Positions 1 through 7,919 of a DNA stretch of 64,000 nt are shown here, in pieces; the stretch's first letter is position 1, and each line of letters begins with the position of its first letter. Under the pieces are notes generated by a model that ran no database searches, was not told the DNA's origin, and worked only from the letters and a program-made list of their open reading frames with translations. Made by a program: the position numbers and the translations under genes. The DNA is from Spirosoma terrae (lineage in GTDB: Bacteria; Bacteroidota; Bacteroidia; Cytophagales; Spirosomataceae), in the NCBI RefSeq assembly GCF_010435915.1, contig NZ_JAAFZH010000014.1, forward strand, positions 1-64,000, written 5' to 3'.

Positions 1-438
1 TCTGGACCATCTCAATTTCATCACTCTGTTATATCGGCCAAATGTTACACGCCCTATGCTTTTGTTGGCATGATCTCGTTGTATGTGCTCTAATGCGAAA
101 GCAGTAAACGAACCTGGTTTTTTAGGGTTATCTTCCTTCGTTGGATTAACTAAATCAAAATCGATTAATCGAAATGGGCGGTTATGAGTACCCGAAAATG
201 TAAGCTCAAAACGTTCTAATTCATCGATCTTGTTACGTATTAGGCGATTTAACTCAGGCCGTTTCTTGACTTCCTTTGTTCGTTCATCCCATTCATTAGG
301 GCTTAGATGAATGCCTGTTTTAAGGTATCGACGTTTCCCGTTTTGATAAGCTTCGATAAGAACAGAAGCTTTACCATTACGATCTAATTGTTTGCGTCGA
401 TTGTACACAGCCTTATAGCTTACTTTTACAATTGTCAT
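1..438 (-). CDS. Tyrosine recombinase/integrase, N-terminal part (truncated by window edge)
   Basis: The minus frame is open from an ATG at 438 to the left edge (146 codons, no stop). The predicted protein begins MTIVKVSYKAVYNRRK and continues with NGKRRYLKTGIHLSPNEWDE. This is the layout of the arm-type DNA-binding domain of Bacteroidota phage-type integrases; the start of a SAM-like core-binding domain (FTAFALEHIQRDHANKSIGR) follows. The catalytic domain with its R-H-R-Y residues is off-window, so activity cannot be judged. Family knowledge: such enzymes integrate conjugative transposons and genomic islands, often into tRNA 3' ends. The gene starts about 200 bp from the 3' end of a tRNA-Arg gene and reads away from it, which fits an island end. 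The tyrosine recombinase call is firm; the type of element is unknown. Confidence 0.8.
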   Translation of the reverse strand, partial: MTIVKVSYKAVYNRRKQLDRNGKASVLIEAYQNGKRRYLKTGIHLSPNEWDERTKEVKKRPELNRLIRNKIDELERFELTFSGTHNRPFRLIDFDLVNPTKEDNPKKPGSFTAFALEHIQRDHANKSIGRVTFGRYNRVMKLRWSR

Positions 439-588
439 TGTGCTGTAGTGTTAAATACGACACAAACCTACATTCCCTTATTGTGGCAACGTCCTGTATC
501 AAAATTGTATCACACGGGACGAATAAGATAGGATTATTGCGGACTATAACGTACTAATCAAATAATCCTTAACAGATTGATTATAAGT
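439..588. other. Putative attachment-site flank between integrase and tRNA
   Basis: AT-rich non-coding stretch between the integrase start and the tRNA terminator. It would contain the integrase promoter. If the element used the tRNA 3' end as its attachment core, it would also contain arm-type binding sites. I saw no repeat of the tRNA 3' end inside the window, so attL/attR cannot be paired here. Confidence 0.3.
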
Positions 589-624
589 AAAAAAGCCTTA
601 CAAATCAGAGAATTGCAAGGCTTT
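589..624 (-). terminator. Intrinsic terminator of tRNA-Arg
   Basis: An 8-bp inverted repeat (592-599 with 617-624, stem AAAGCCTT) is followed on the minus strand by a run of six T residues. It lies 17 bp beyond the tRNA 3' end, as expected for a rho-independent terminator of the tRNA transcript. Confidence 0.65.
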
Positions 625-640
625 GAAATTGTACTATCTG

Positions 641-712
641 TGCTCCCGAAGGGATTCGAACCCCTATCGATGGTACCGGAAACCATAATTCTATCCATTG
701 AACTACGGGAGC
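641..712 (-). tRNA. tRNA-Arg (anticodon CCG)
   Basis: The minus strand folds as a complete 72-nt cloverleaf. It has a 7-bp acceptor stem GCTCCCG/CGGGAGC, a D stem GTTC/GAAT, an anticodon stem ATGGT/ACCAT with loop TTCCGGT (anticodon CCG, reading CGG), and a T arm with loop TTCGAAT. The discriminator base is A. The terminal CCA is not encoded (the genome continues CAG), so it would be added post-transcriptionally. The 3' end faces the integrase, making this tRNA the likely integration target. Confidence 0.93.
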
Positions 713-781
713 GATCAACCCAAATTTGGGAGTGCAAATATAGCAGATTGTTGTTAAAAGATGCAAGAGAAATACAGATAC

Positions 782-1933
782 TTAGCCCTTCTCGTCAATA
801 TCCCCGATTTTTTTTGCCCGTTTAGGGAGATGGTCAGCTAACTGCTGAAAGTTTTTGATGGGTGGGCGTGGTTTTTCGGCTTCACCGATCAGAAAACCAT
901 ATGGTTGTAGGGATTCGACGGCATCAAATACAACTTTTATAATAGCTGTCATTGGTAAGGCTAAAACCAATCCTGGAAATCCCCAGACATTTTCCCAAAG
1001 AATCAAAACGATAATAGCTGCTAAAGGATTGATACTGACCTTCGAACCTACAATGTAGGGTGTGATAAAGTTACCCTCCAGCGTTTGAACGAATAAGAAG
1101 ACACCAATAACGCCCAGCGCCTTTAGCGGATTGTCTTGCGTAACGAGCGCATACGCAGCCGGAAGTAAGGAGCCTAATGAAATTCCGAAATAGGGTATCA
1201 GTACTAAGCAGGCGCCAAAAAAACCAAAGAAAATGGCGTAGTCAATGCCTAAGATTAGCAGACCGACGGTCATCAAGGTACCGATAATCAGGATCACCAA
1301 CACTAGTCCCGCCAGATAGTCTTTCACTACGTTATAAATTCCTTCCATTACTGCATCGATCTTTGATCGGCGCGTACCGTGAAAAGCTTTATAGAAAAAC
1401 GACCGGAAAAAATCGCGATAGAGTAGAAAAAAGAAAATAAATAAAAGCACCAGAAACACATCCGTTAACGTACTGGTAGTGGCCAATAATGTGGTGGTTA
1501 ATATGCTACCTCCTGCCGATAACGCTTCATTAAGGTATTTGCGCACTTCGGCCACCTGACGCTGACGGTCGATATTCAAACGTTCGTCGGCATACGTTTG
1601 GAGTTGGTTTAGATACTCATTACCACGTTTAATCAATTGCGGAATAACTTCGGCAAAACTGCTGATCTGCATTGAAACAGCATATAGAATACCTACTATA
1701 ACGGCTAACGTCAGGATCAAACAAAGTATAACGGCTAGTATACGTGGCACCCGCCAGTTCTCAAGTCGTCGTGCTAATGGAAAAAGTAAAACCGAGAAAA
1801 GTATGGCAAAAACTAATGGGATCAGTATTCCTTCCAGGGCGTGAAGGCCGTAGACGATAATGACTATTGAAAGCAGTACGCAGGTTATTTTAGCGTATGA
1901 TGGAAGCTTGACTTCCCGGGCACGAGTATCCAT
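782..1933 (-). CDS. AI-2E family transporter (PerM/TqsA-like permease)
   Basis: A 383-residue integral membrane protein. Hydrophobic segments are visible near residues 15-50 (two helices), 60-85, 150-175 and in a cluster from about 205 to 330, with a loop of about 60 residues between the early helices that is rich in charged residues and Gln. Layout and length match the AI-2E/PerM (formerly DUF20) family, whose members export diverse small molecules or ions; the AI-2 role is proven for only a few. The C-terminal stretch LILWENVWGFPGLVLALPMT is characteristic of the family. The tail is soluble, charged and ends IGDIDEKG. The start ATG at 1933 gives a short cytoplasmic N-terminus. The gene is monocistronic between the tRNA and the divergent response regulator. 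Substrate unknown. Confidence 0.85.
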   Translation of the reverse strand: MDTRAREVKLPSYAKITCVLLSIVIIVYGLHALEGILIPLVFAILFSVLLFPLARRLENWRVPRILAVILCLILTLAVIVGILYAVSMQISSFAEVIPQLIKRGNEYLNQLQTYADERLNIDRQRQVAEVRKYLNEALSAGGSILTTTLLATTSTLTDVFLVLLFIFFFLLYRDFFRSFFYKAFHGTRRSKIDAVMEGIYNVVKDYLAGLVLVILIIGTLMTVGLLILGIDYAIFFGFFGACLVLIPYFGISLGSLLPAAYALVTQDNPLKALGVIGVFLFVQTLEGNFITPYIVGSKVSINPLAAIIVLILWENVWGFPGLVLALPMTAIIKVVFDAVESLQPYGFLIGEAEKPRPPIKNFQQLADHLPKRAKKIGDIDEKG

Positions 1934-2194
1934 AATGCAGGATAAACACTATTTACGGCTCAATCGTTATGATCATTCTTAATTTACTTAATAATAATAC
2001 TCAATTTCGCAGGTTTGATAGTAATTAGATTAACGTAACAGCCTATATACCAGATGATAGCTAAGGCTGGAATCGCTTGATTGACTGTTAAATTTTTGTT
2101 AAGTATGCATTCTTTAGGCGTAACGTTAGGGATAAGCCGCGTAACTTCGAGCGGCCTAACAGAAAATCAGGCTGTTTCACCAACTTTGCTTCTC

Positions 2195-2902
2195 ATGAGT
2201 GCTGCTAAAGCTGCTCAACCACTACATCGCATCTTAGTCGTCGACGACGACGCCGACATTGTCGAGATGCTTGAGTACAATCTTACAAAAGAAGGGTATG
2301 ATGTTCGTACGGCTACCGATGGCCGTAAAGCCGTTGAAATCGCCCGTTCCTATCTGCCTGAGCTGGTTATGCTCGATATTATGATGCCCCATATGGATGG
2401 CATTGAGGCTGGTCGGCAACTGCGCGATATTCCGGAATTAAGACAAACATACATTCTTTATCTGACGGCGCGTTCAGAAGAATATTCTGAAGTGGCGGCT
2501 TTTGATGTTGGGGCTGATGATTACATCACCAAACCGATAAAGCCACGCGCTCTGATGAGTCGTATCAATGCGCTGTTTCGTCGGGAAGCTCAAAAAGCCG
2601 ATCCGGGTGAACAGATAAACATCGTTGATCTGACTATTAATCGGAAAAACTATTCGGTTACTCAGGACGATAAGTCGGTAATCTTGCCGAAAAAGGAATT
2701 CGAACTTTTGTTCTTTCTGGCCCAACACCCCAACAAGGTGTTTAGCCGTGAGGAACTGCTCCAGAAAATATGGGGCGCTGATATCTATGTACTTGAACGT
2801 ACCGTAGACGTTCATATCCGTAAGCTCCGCGAAAAAATTGGCGATACACATATACGAACACTCAAAGGCGTTGGGTATATGTTCACCGACCAGCCAGAAT
2901 AG
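2195..2902 (+). CDS. PhoB/OmpR-type response regulator
   Basis: Two-component DNA-binding regulator of 235 residues from the chosen ATG. The receiver domain (about 11-130) has the acidic pocket VVDDD at 15-19, phosphoacceptor D61 in LVMLDIMMPHMDG, the LTARSEE switch segment and the conserved Lys in YITKPIKP. The C-terminal winged helix (about 140-235) has the typical segments LPKKEFELLFFLAQHPNKVF and RTVDVHIRKLREKIG and ends KGVGYMF. The frame stays open to a start at 2081, but the 38 extra residues have no place in the family, so the ATG at 2195 is preferred. It is followed 66 bp later by a PhoR-like kinase, its probable partner. The regulated genes are unknown; phosphate control is not implied by the sequence. 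Confidence 0.92.
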   Translation: MSAAKAAQPLHRILVVDDDADIVEMLEYNLTKEGYDVRTATDGRKAVEIARSYLPELVMLDIMMPHMDGIEAGRQLRDIPELRQTYILYLTARSEEYSEVAAFDVGADDYITKPIKPRALMSRINALFRREAQKADPGEQINIVDLTINRKNYSVTQDDKSVILPKKEFELLFFLAQHPNKVFSREELLQKIWGADIYVLERTVDVHIRKLREKIGDTHIRTLKGVGYMFTDQPE

Positions 2903-2916
2903 TGAATGAAGAGCGG

Positions 2917-2957
2917 AAGAGCGAATGGCTAATCATATTTACTCTTTCGCTCTTTTT
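2917..2957 (+). terminator. Hairpin plus U-tract between response regulator and kinase
   Basis: A 9-bp perfect inverted repeat AAGAGCGAA (2917-2925) / TTCGCTCTT (2946-2954) runs into TTTTT and ends 11 bp before the kinase ATG. It has the form of an intrinsic terminator inside a two-gene operon. It may reduce kinase expression relative to the regulator, or the kinase may have its own promoter. Confidence 0.5.
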
Positions 2958-2968
2958 ATCTTTGTCTC

Positions 2969-4039
2969 ATGTCGCTTAGTCCCCGTTTTATTGCTCTATT
3001 GCTGGCTTCGCTGATTTCAGCGCTGACATTGGCGTTTCTGACGTTTGTGGAGGGCGTAACCAGCAATATGCTTTTTGTGGTGGGGGTTTCGTCGTTCGTT
3101 ATCTCGTTTTTTCTGGTCTTATACGCTATTGAACTGCTTGTTTTTCGGGAAGTCAATAAGATGTATAAAACAATTCATCAGCTGAAAATTCGTGATTTTG
3201 CCATATCGCGCAAAACGATCATCAAGAATACCAATCCATTCAAAAAGCTGAATGACGAGATATTTGTCTACGTAGCCAAAAAACAGAAAGAGATCGATGA
3301 GCTGAAACGATTGGAACAGTTTCGTCGTGAGTTTCTGGCCGACGTATCGCACGAATTGAAAACCCCGATTTTTGCCGCTCAGGGCTTTATTCACACGCTC
3401 ATTGACGGCGCTATTGATGACGAGCACGTTAGAGATAAGTTTTTATCTAAAGCAGCTAAAAGCCTTGATGGACTCGATGCGCTGGTAAAGGATCTGGTCG
3501 CTTTGTCGCAACTGGAAACAGGTGAAGTTAAGATGAGTTTTGAACGGGTTGATCTGGCTCAGGTTGTTCATGAAATATTCGAGCAACTGGAAAAAATAGC
3601 CTCAGCTAAACGTACGTTTCTCAAACTTCGGGTCGATAGGCCTGGTCCTATTTGGGTGAAGGCCGATTTACAACGTATTAATCAGGTTATGACCAATCTG
3701 ATTGAGAACGCTATCAAATATGGTAATGAGAACGGCAAAGTTTTAGTGAGCCTTGAAGAGGATAAAAAACATGTTCTCGTTGCGGTGAAAGACGATGGCC
3801 CTGGCATTCCGCCGGAACATTTGAGCCGAATTTTTGAACGATTTTATCGGGTAGAGAAAAGTCGTTCGAAAGATCGAGGAGGTACGGGCCTGGGGTTGGC
3901 TATTGTTAAACACATCCTCAATGCTCATAAAGCCAAAATTACGGTTATGAGCAAAATCGATAAAGGCACTACGTTCCGGTTCAAACTCGAACGAATGGAG
4001 GAGCTTAAATTAGCCGCTTCAAAACAAAATGTGCAATGA
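2969..4039 (+). CDS. Sensor histidine kinase (PhoR-like)
   Basis: A 356-residue membrane kinase. Two N-terminal transmembrane helices (about 7-28 and 33-58) flank only a very short extracytoplasmic loop, so it may sense membrane or intracellular cues. A linker leads to the HisKA dimerisation domain with H128 in VSHELKTP. The HATPase domain has an N-box (VMTNLIENAIKYGNENG), G1 box (DDGPGIPPEHLSRIFERFYR) and G2 box (GGTGLGLAIVKHI). There is no PAS domain. It pairs with the response regulator upstream and would phosphorylate its D61. The last 35 bp overlap the 3' end of the convergent aspartyl protease gene. Confidence 0.92.
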   Translation: MSLSPRFIALLLASLISALTLAFLTFVEGVTSNMLFVVGVSSFVISFFLVLYAIELLVFREVNKMYKTIHQLKIRDFAISRKTIIKNTNPFKKLNDEIFVYVAKKQKEIDELKRLEQFRREFLADVSHELKTPIFAAQGFIHTLIDGAIDDEHVRDKFLSKAAKSLDGLDALVKDLVALSQLETGEVKMSFERVDLAQVVHEIFEQLEKIASAKRTFLKLRVDRPGPIWVKADLQRINQVMTNLIENAIKYGNENGKVLVSLEEDKKHVLVAVKDDGPGIPPEHLSRIFERFYRVEKSRSKDRGGTGLGLAIVKHILNAHKAKITVMSKIDKGTTFRFKLERMEELKLAASKQNVQ

Positions 4040-5270
4040 TAATTTCTCCGTTTCGACGCACTAGCAACGATACCTCTTTCCCTTCTCCTTTCTGGAGTGT
4101 TTTGTAAATGTCGCTGATTGTTAGGCTATTGACGGCATTATTGTTGATAAACATCAGCTCATCGCCTTCCTGCAAGCCAGCCAGAGCTGCTGGAGAACCA
4201 TCGATTACCTTAGCCACGTAGTAATTTTTAAAGTGTTCGCCTTTGGCGCGAAGCTCCATGCCGCTCATGTCATGCTCAAATGTTTCGCGCATCAGTCGCT
4301 TCACTGGTTTCATGACAATGTATTGCTCAGGATAATTAAACGTTACGTTAAAACGACGTAGCAGTTCACAGCCAACATTCCCTTGCCGTTCTGGCATGTC
4401 GATTAGCTTCATACCAAACGCGGCACTATCAGGAAACGAGGCCAGAATATTATCCATTTCGTAGCGGCCAAAACGTATTTTCTGAATGCGGCCAAGGCTA
4501 CCGTTGATGACGCCATTCAGCCCACGCCCCAGTTGGGCCCGGACAACTTTAGCCGGAAGCGGCATGGCCGTTGTGCTGCGTGAACGATCAAGCAGGAGAG
4601 CATGGCCAGCGCCCGTATCTAAAACGACACGTAGTGGTGTCGATTTTTCACCGTCAAACACAGATATAGCATCGGTATATGCTTTGGTGTCCTGAATTGT
4701 TATGGGGTATCGGTCGCCTTTACGCTTTTTGTAGCGATACTTTTTCGGTTGCATAATCAGAATTTCCCGGCGCTGGAAATCAATGTTGACAACGAAGTTG
4801 GCGAATATTTCGTAGCCGAAAATACCGTGAACGGGTGTACCTACAAACTCCGACAATTTCAAGATGTCTTCATCCAGTAAAACCAAATTATGATGAGATG
4901 CCCGCAACCCACCCATGCTCATGTGGTTATTAATAGCAATCGAAGCCGTTAGATTGTTACCTTCTCCGGCTCCATTTAGTTTTACTTTGCGGGCTAGGGT
5001 AAGCGGTTGCTTCTTAAAAACGCTGGGGTCTGTAATGATGGTGTTGCTGACGCCAGTATCCAGAATAAACTGTAGGGTGTCCGAATCGTTGATCCGTACG
5101 GGCACAATAATCAGATTGGAGTGGAGCTGAAACGGAATTCGTGTCCAGGTTCGGTTTGCAGCTATAAAAAAGCCGTATCGGTCCCGGTCAGGCGTGCGCT
5201 GGTGGTGATCATCACCCCAGGCAACCAAACAGGCGCAAAGCATTCCGATTGCCAAAACCACCGCTTTCAT
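4005..5270 (-). CDS. Exported retropepsin-like aspartyl protease with C-terminal PDZ domain
   Basis: A 421-residue protein with a short hydrophobic N-terminus (about 1-19), consistent with export. Two aspartyl-protease halves are visible: LDTGVSNTIITD with D71 and LDTGAGHALLLD with D218, so one chain may supply both catalytic aspartates. Residues from about 350 to 420 form a PDZ domain (GSPAALAGLQEGDELMFINN), likely for binding C-terminal peptides. Secreted aspartyl protease-PDZ proteins are frequent in Bacteroidota, but their substrates are mostly unknown. The gene is convergent with the kinase and overlaps its end by 35 bp. The ATG at 5270 directly precedes the signal-like segment. Confidence 0.82.
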   Translation of the reverse strand: MKAVVLAIGMLCACLVAWGDDHHQRTPDRDRYGFFIAANRTWTRIPFQLHSNLIIVPVRINDSDTLQFILDTGVSNTIITDPSVFKKQPLTLARKVKLNGAGEGNNLTASIAINNHMSMGGLRASHHNLVLLDEDILKLSEFVGTPVHGIFGYEIFANFVVNIDFQRREILIMQPKKYRYKKRKGDRYPITIQDTKAYTDAISVFDGEKSTPLRVVLDTGAGHALLLDRSRSTTAMPLPAKVVRAQLGRGLNGVINGSLGRIQKIRFGRYEMDNILASFPDSAAFGMKLIDMPERQGNVGCELLRRFNVTFNYPEQYIVMKPVKRLMRETFEHDMSGMELRAKGEHFKNYYVAKVIDGSPAALAGLQEGDELMFINNNAVNSLTISDIYKTLQKGEGKEVSLLVRRNGEIIIAHFVLKRLI

Positions 5271-5507
5271 GTAGATGTGTTTATAACATTGAAATTACGT
5301 ATTTTTTGCTTGAATAACACAAAAAATAAGACAACAGTTTATCGAGTTAACAAACGGTCATTTATTTATTCCGGAGTATTGGTAAAATTTAAGCTTTGAT
5401 CGAATGAAGCGTTCGGCGGAAAGCCCTAATTTCGCCGTGATTTATGAACATTGTCTGTGTTCTATTAATTCATAACGCTTGATTATTAGCACATTATTTA
5501 TCGAATT

Positions 5508-6272
5508 ATGCGTAAGAAGATTGTTGCTGGCAACTGGAAAATGAATAAGACTTCTGAAGAAGCACAAGCCTTGCTTTCAGAAGTTGTCAATATGGTTAAC
5601 GATGAGATTACGGGCGATGTTGAGGTCGTTCTTTGTCCTCCTTCTATCTATCTGTCGGCTTTCCGTCAGTATGTTCCCGTAGGAGGCAAAATTTCTATTG
5701 GCGCACAAAACTGTCACGAAAAAGCGTCGGGTGCTTATACGGGTGAAATCTCGGCGCCAATGATCCAGTCAATAGGCGTTGATTACGTTATTCTTGGTCA
5801 TAGCGAACGGCGGCAATACTTTGGCGAAACAAATGCACAACTTGCTGAGAAAGTAAACATTGCCCTTGACAATGGTCTGAAGCCAATCTTCTGCTGTGGC
5901 GAATCGCGCGATTTGCGCGAGAATGGTGATTACATTGGTTTCGTAAAAGATCAGATCACCGAGAGTTTGTTCCATTTATCGGCAGAATCGTTCGCTAATG
6001 TTGTTATTGCGTATGAACCAATCTGGGCTATCGGAACTGGTCTGACAGCTTCGTCGGCACAGGCTCAGGATATGCATTTTGAGTTACGCCAGCACATTGC
6101 CAGTCAATATGGCGACGTAGTAGCGCAGGACACTACGATTCTGTATGGTGGTAGCGCGAATGAGAAAAATGCCGCTGAGTTATTTGCCCAGCCAGACGTA
6201 GACGGTGGACTAATCGGTGGCGCTTCGTTGAAGTCCCGGGAGTTTACGAACGTTATCAAAGCCCGGCAGTAG
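5508..6272 (+). CDS. tpiA: Triosephosphate isomerase
   Basis: Glycolytic enzyme interconverting dihydroxyacetone phosphate and glyceraldehyde 3-phosphate in the cytoplasm. Its 254 residues match the family length. All catalytic positions are present: N9 and K11 in GNWKMNK, H98 in VILGHSERR, E170 in AYEPIWAIGTG, the flexible loop 6 region, and the phosphate-binding GGSAN and GLIGGASL segments near the C-terminus. It starts at the ATG at 5508 after an AT-rich leader and is followed by a strong hairpin terminator, so it is probably monocistronic. Confidence 0.98.
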   Translation: MRKKIVAGNWKMNKTSEEAQALLSEVVNMVNDEITGDVEVVLCPPSIYLSAFRQYVPVGGKISIGAQNCHEKASGAYTGEISAPMIQSIGVDYVILGHSERRQYFGETNAQLAEKVNIALDNGLKPIFCCGESRDLRENGDYIGFVKDQITESLFHLSAESFANVVIAYEPIWAIGTGLTASSAQAQDMHFELRQHIASQYGDVVAQDTTILYGGSANEKNAAELFAQPDVDGGLIGGASLKSREFTNVIKARQ

Positions 6273-6295
6273 TGTGTCGATATGATAAAATAACA

Positions 6296-6328
6296 GAAGG
6301 TCGGCTGTCAAACGGCCGACCTTCTCTA
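6296..6328 (+). terminator. Intrinsic terminator after tpiA
   Basis: A 10-bp perfect stem GAAGGTCGGC (6296-6305) / GCCGACCTTC (6315-6324) with a 9-nt loop and a short pyrimidine tail (TCT). It lies 24 bp after the tpiA stop and ends a few bases before the start of the next gene. Confidence 0.75.
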
Positions 6329-6337
6329 TGAATACCA

Positions 6338-6874
6338 TTGATTGTGAAAGACGCAGCTTATTACGTTCAGGCTCTAAACATGCAGCCTCACCCAGAAGGA
6401 GGGTATTTTGTCGAAACATATCGTTCCACAGAACATATCGCTCATTCGGCTCTGCCGAATCGCTTTAGCGGGGATCGGGTGTTTGGAACGGCGATTTATT
6501 TTCTGTTAGAGAGCCATCATATTTCAGCATTACACCGGATTCAGGCCGATGAACTATGGCATTTCTATACCGGCGGGCCGCTAGACGTTTTTGTTATAAC
6601 GCAGGAGGGTGAGCTGACGATAATAAAACTCGGTAATAACCCTGATAGGGGAGAAGTATTTCAGGCTGTTGTGCCAGCGGGGTGCTGGTTTGGGTCCAAG
6701 CCTGCCCAAGGCAGTTCGTTTTCGCTAGTTGGCTGTACGGTTGCTCCGGGTTTTGATTTTGCTGATTTTGAAATGGCCGATCGTGATACGCTTCTCCGAC
6801 AATACCCACAGCATAAAACTATTATCGAAACTTTGTCTGAACCGCCGGGCCGCCCGGCGGTTCAGGCTATTTAA
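6338..6874 (+). CDS. Cupin superfamily protein (DUF985-like)
   Basis: A small cytoplasmic beta-barrel protein of about 178 residues. Signature segments are HPEGGYFVETYRS near the N-terminus, AIYFLLESHHISALHRIQADELWHFYTGGP in the centre and LVGCTVAPGFDFADFEMAD near the C-terminus; these match the DUF985/YML079-type cupin family. The biochemical role is unsettled in the family. No ATG precedes the conserved region in frame, so initiation is at TTG 6338 or GTG 6344; the GTG gives an N-terminus close to that usual for the family. It follows the tpiA terminator closely. The last 8 bp overlap the end of the convergent gene at 6867. Confidence 0.8.
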   Translation: MIVKDAAYYVQALNMQPHPEGGYFVETYRSTEHIAHSALPNRFSGDRVFGTAIYFLLESHHISALHRIQADELWHFYTGGPLDVFVITQEGELTIIKLGNNPDRGEVFQAVVPAGCWFGSKPAQGSSFSLVGCTVAPGFDFADFEMADRDTLLRQYPQHKTIIETLSEPPGRPAVQAI

Positions 6875-7919
6875 AGTTGACGTTACCAAACTTGGATACC
6901 ACTCGTACTTTGGTACCTGAGCCGCTGCCAATTTTACCAACGTATTGTTTCGTCAGGCGGGGACCGCTACTGCTTTTCTCTTCGGGCTGGCTCGTAAAAT
7001 GAAGCGATTGAGCCGATGAATAGTTGAAACTACCATAGCTAACCGTTACGTCGAAATCGCAGTTGTTGCTTCCCTCAAGCGGTAAGGCAACGGAGGAGTA
7101 GTTGGCCTGAATATCGACGTTATCGACGTTTTTAGTTAACTGATCGATTCGGAAACCGCCTGAAAAGTCGAGCTTGATTTTTCCCGATTCATGCAACGTA
7201 CCAATTTTAGCACCTGAGTAATTGATGTCAGCTTCTAGTTTGCCAACATCGCCAATGTTCATCTTACCAAATTTATTACTGAGCAAAAGGACATTGGCAC
7301 GTTCCAGCTCAAGACTGGCGTAGGCGATATCCAGTTTACCACGATCGATCGTTCGGATGTCGGCTTTACCATAAGCTACGTCAATATCATTCTGACGACC
7401 AGAAAGCTGCCCCGCGCTGAAGTTGCCATAACGGGAATGAACGTTCAACGGCGCATGAAATTCGGGTATGTCGGTATTGCCAAACTTATTTCGAAGCGTT
7501 AGTGCATTCTGTTTTGGCATCATTACGTCGTAATTGATTTTTACGTAGTTACGGTCGTTGTTACTTTTCCAACTATTTATACCCCAGTTAGAAAGGTTGT
7601 TCATGCTAAAATTAGTACGTACCGTAATCTGATTACCTGAACGTTTTTCTTCAATCGAAACAGCGTCCAGAAAACGTTGTACGCGTTCGTCGGAGTCGGA
7701 GTTCGCTACGATGGTGATCTGAACCCGGATTTCACTTTTATCCCAGAGGCCAACGCTTACTTTACCATATTGGTTATCAACAACAAGGTTGTCTTTAGGG
7801 TCAACATCAAACAATTTGATAATCGTTTTCTTCCGTTCAATCGCACTCGACTCGATTGGGTCCTTGGCCCACGTTAACAGCGGGACGAGGCAAAGCAGTA
7901 TACTACACAGGGTTCTCAT
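6867..7919 (-). CDS. Secreted repeat protein, DUF4097-like (third gene of ECF sigma operon)
   Basis: From the ATG at 7919 the product is 350 residues with a clear signal peptide (MRTLCSILLCLVPLLTWA, likely cleaved after TWA). The rest is rich in short beta strands with a recurring pattern of aromatic-Gly-small-hydrophobic (QYGKVSVGLW, KFGNTDI, RYGNFSAGQ, YGKADIRT, KFGKMNIGD, SKFGNVNFK). This suggests a beta-solenoid like the DUF4097 adhesin-like family. The frame extends upstream to 7949, but that adds residues before the signal. It overlaps the stop of the anti-sigma-like gene by 17 bp, so the two are likely coupled. It probably acts in the periplasm or on the surface; function unknown. Confidence 0.7.
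   Translation of the reverse strand: MRTLCSILLCLVPLLTWAKDPIESSAIERKKTIIKLFDVDPKDNLVVDNQYGKVSVGLWDKSEIRVQITIVANSDSDERVQRFLDAVSIEEKRSGNQITVRTNFSMNNLSNWGINSWKSNNDRNYVKINYDVMMPKQNALTLRNKFGNTDIPEFHAPLNVHSRYGNFSAGQLSGRQNDIDVAYGKADIRTIDRGKLDIAYASLELERANVLLLSNKFGKMNIGDVGKLEADINYSGAKIGTLHESGKIKLDFSGGFRIDQLTKNVDNVDIQANYSSVALPLEGSNNCDFDVTVSYGSFNYSSAQSLHFTSQPEEKSSSGPRLTKQYVGKIGSGSGTKVRVVSKFGNVNFK

Noticed and set aside
577..825. 82-codon open frame on the plus strand
   Set aside because: It runs through the antisense of the tRNA-Arg gene and its terminator; composition is not protein-like.
2474..2851. 125-codon antisense frame within the response regulator
   Set aside because: Complement of conserved receiver and winged-helix codons; no domain or start signal.
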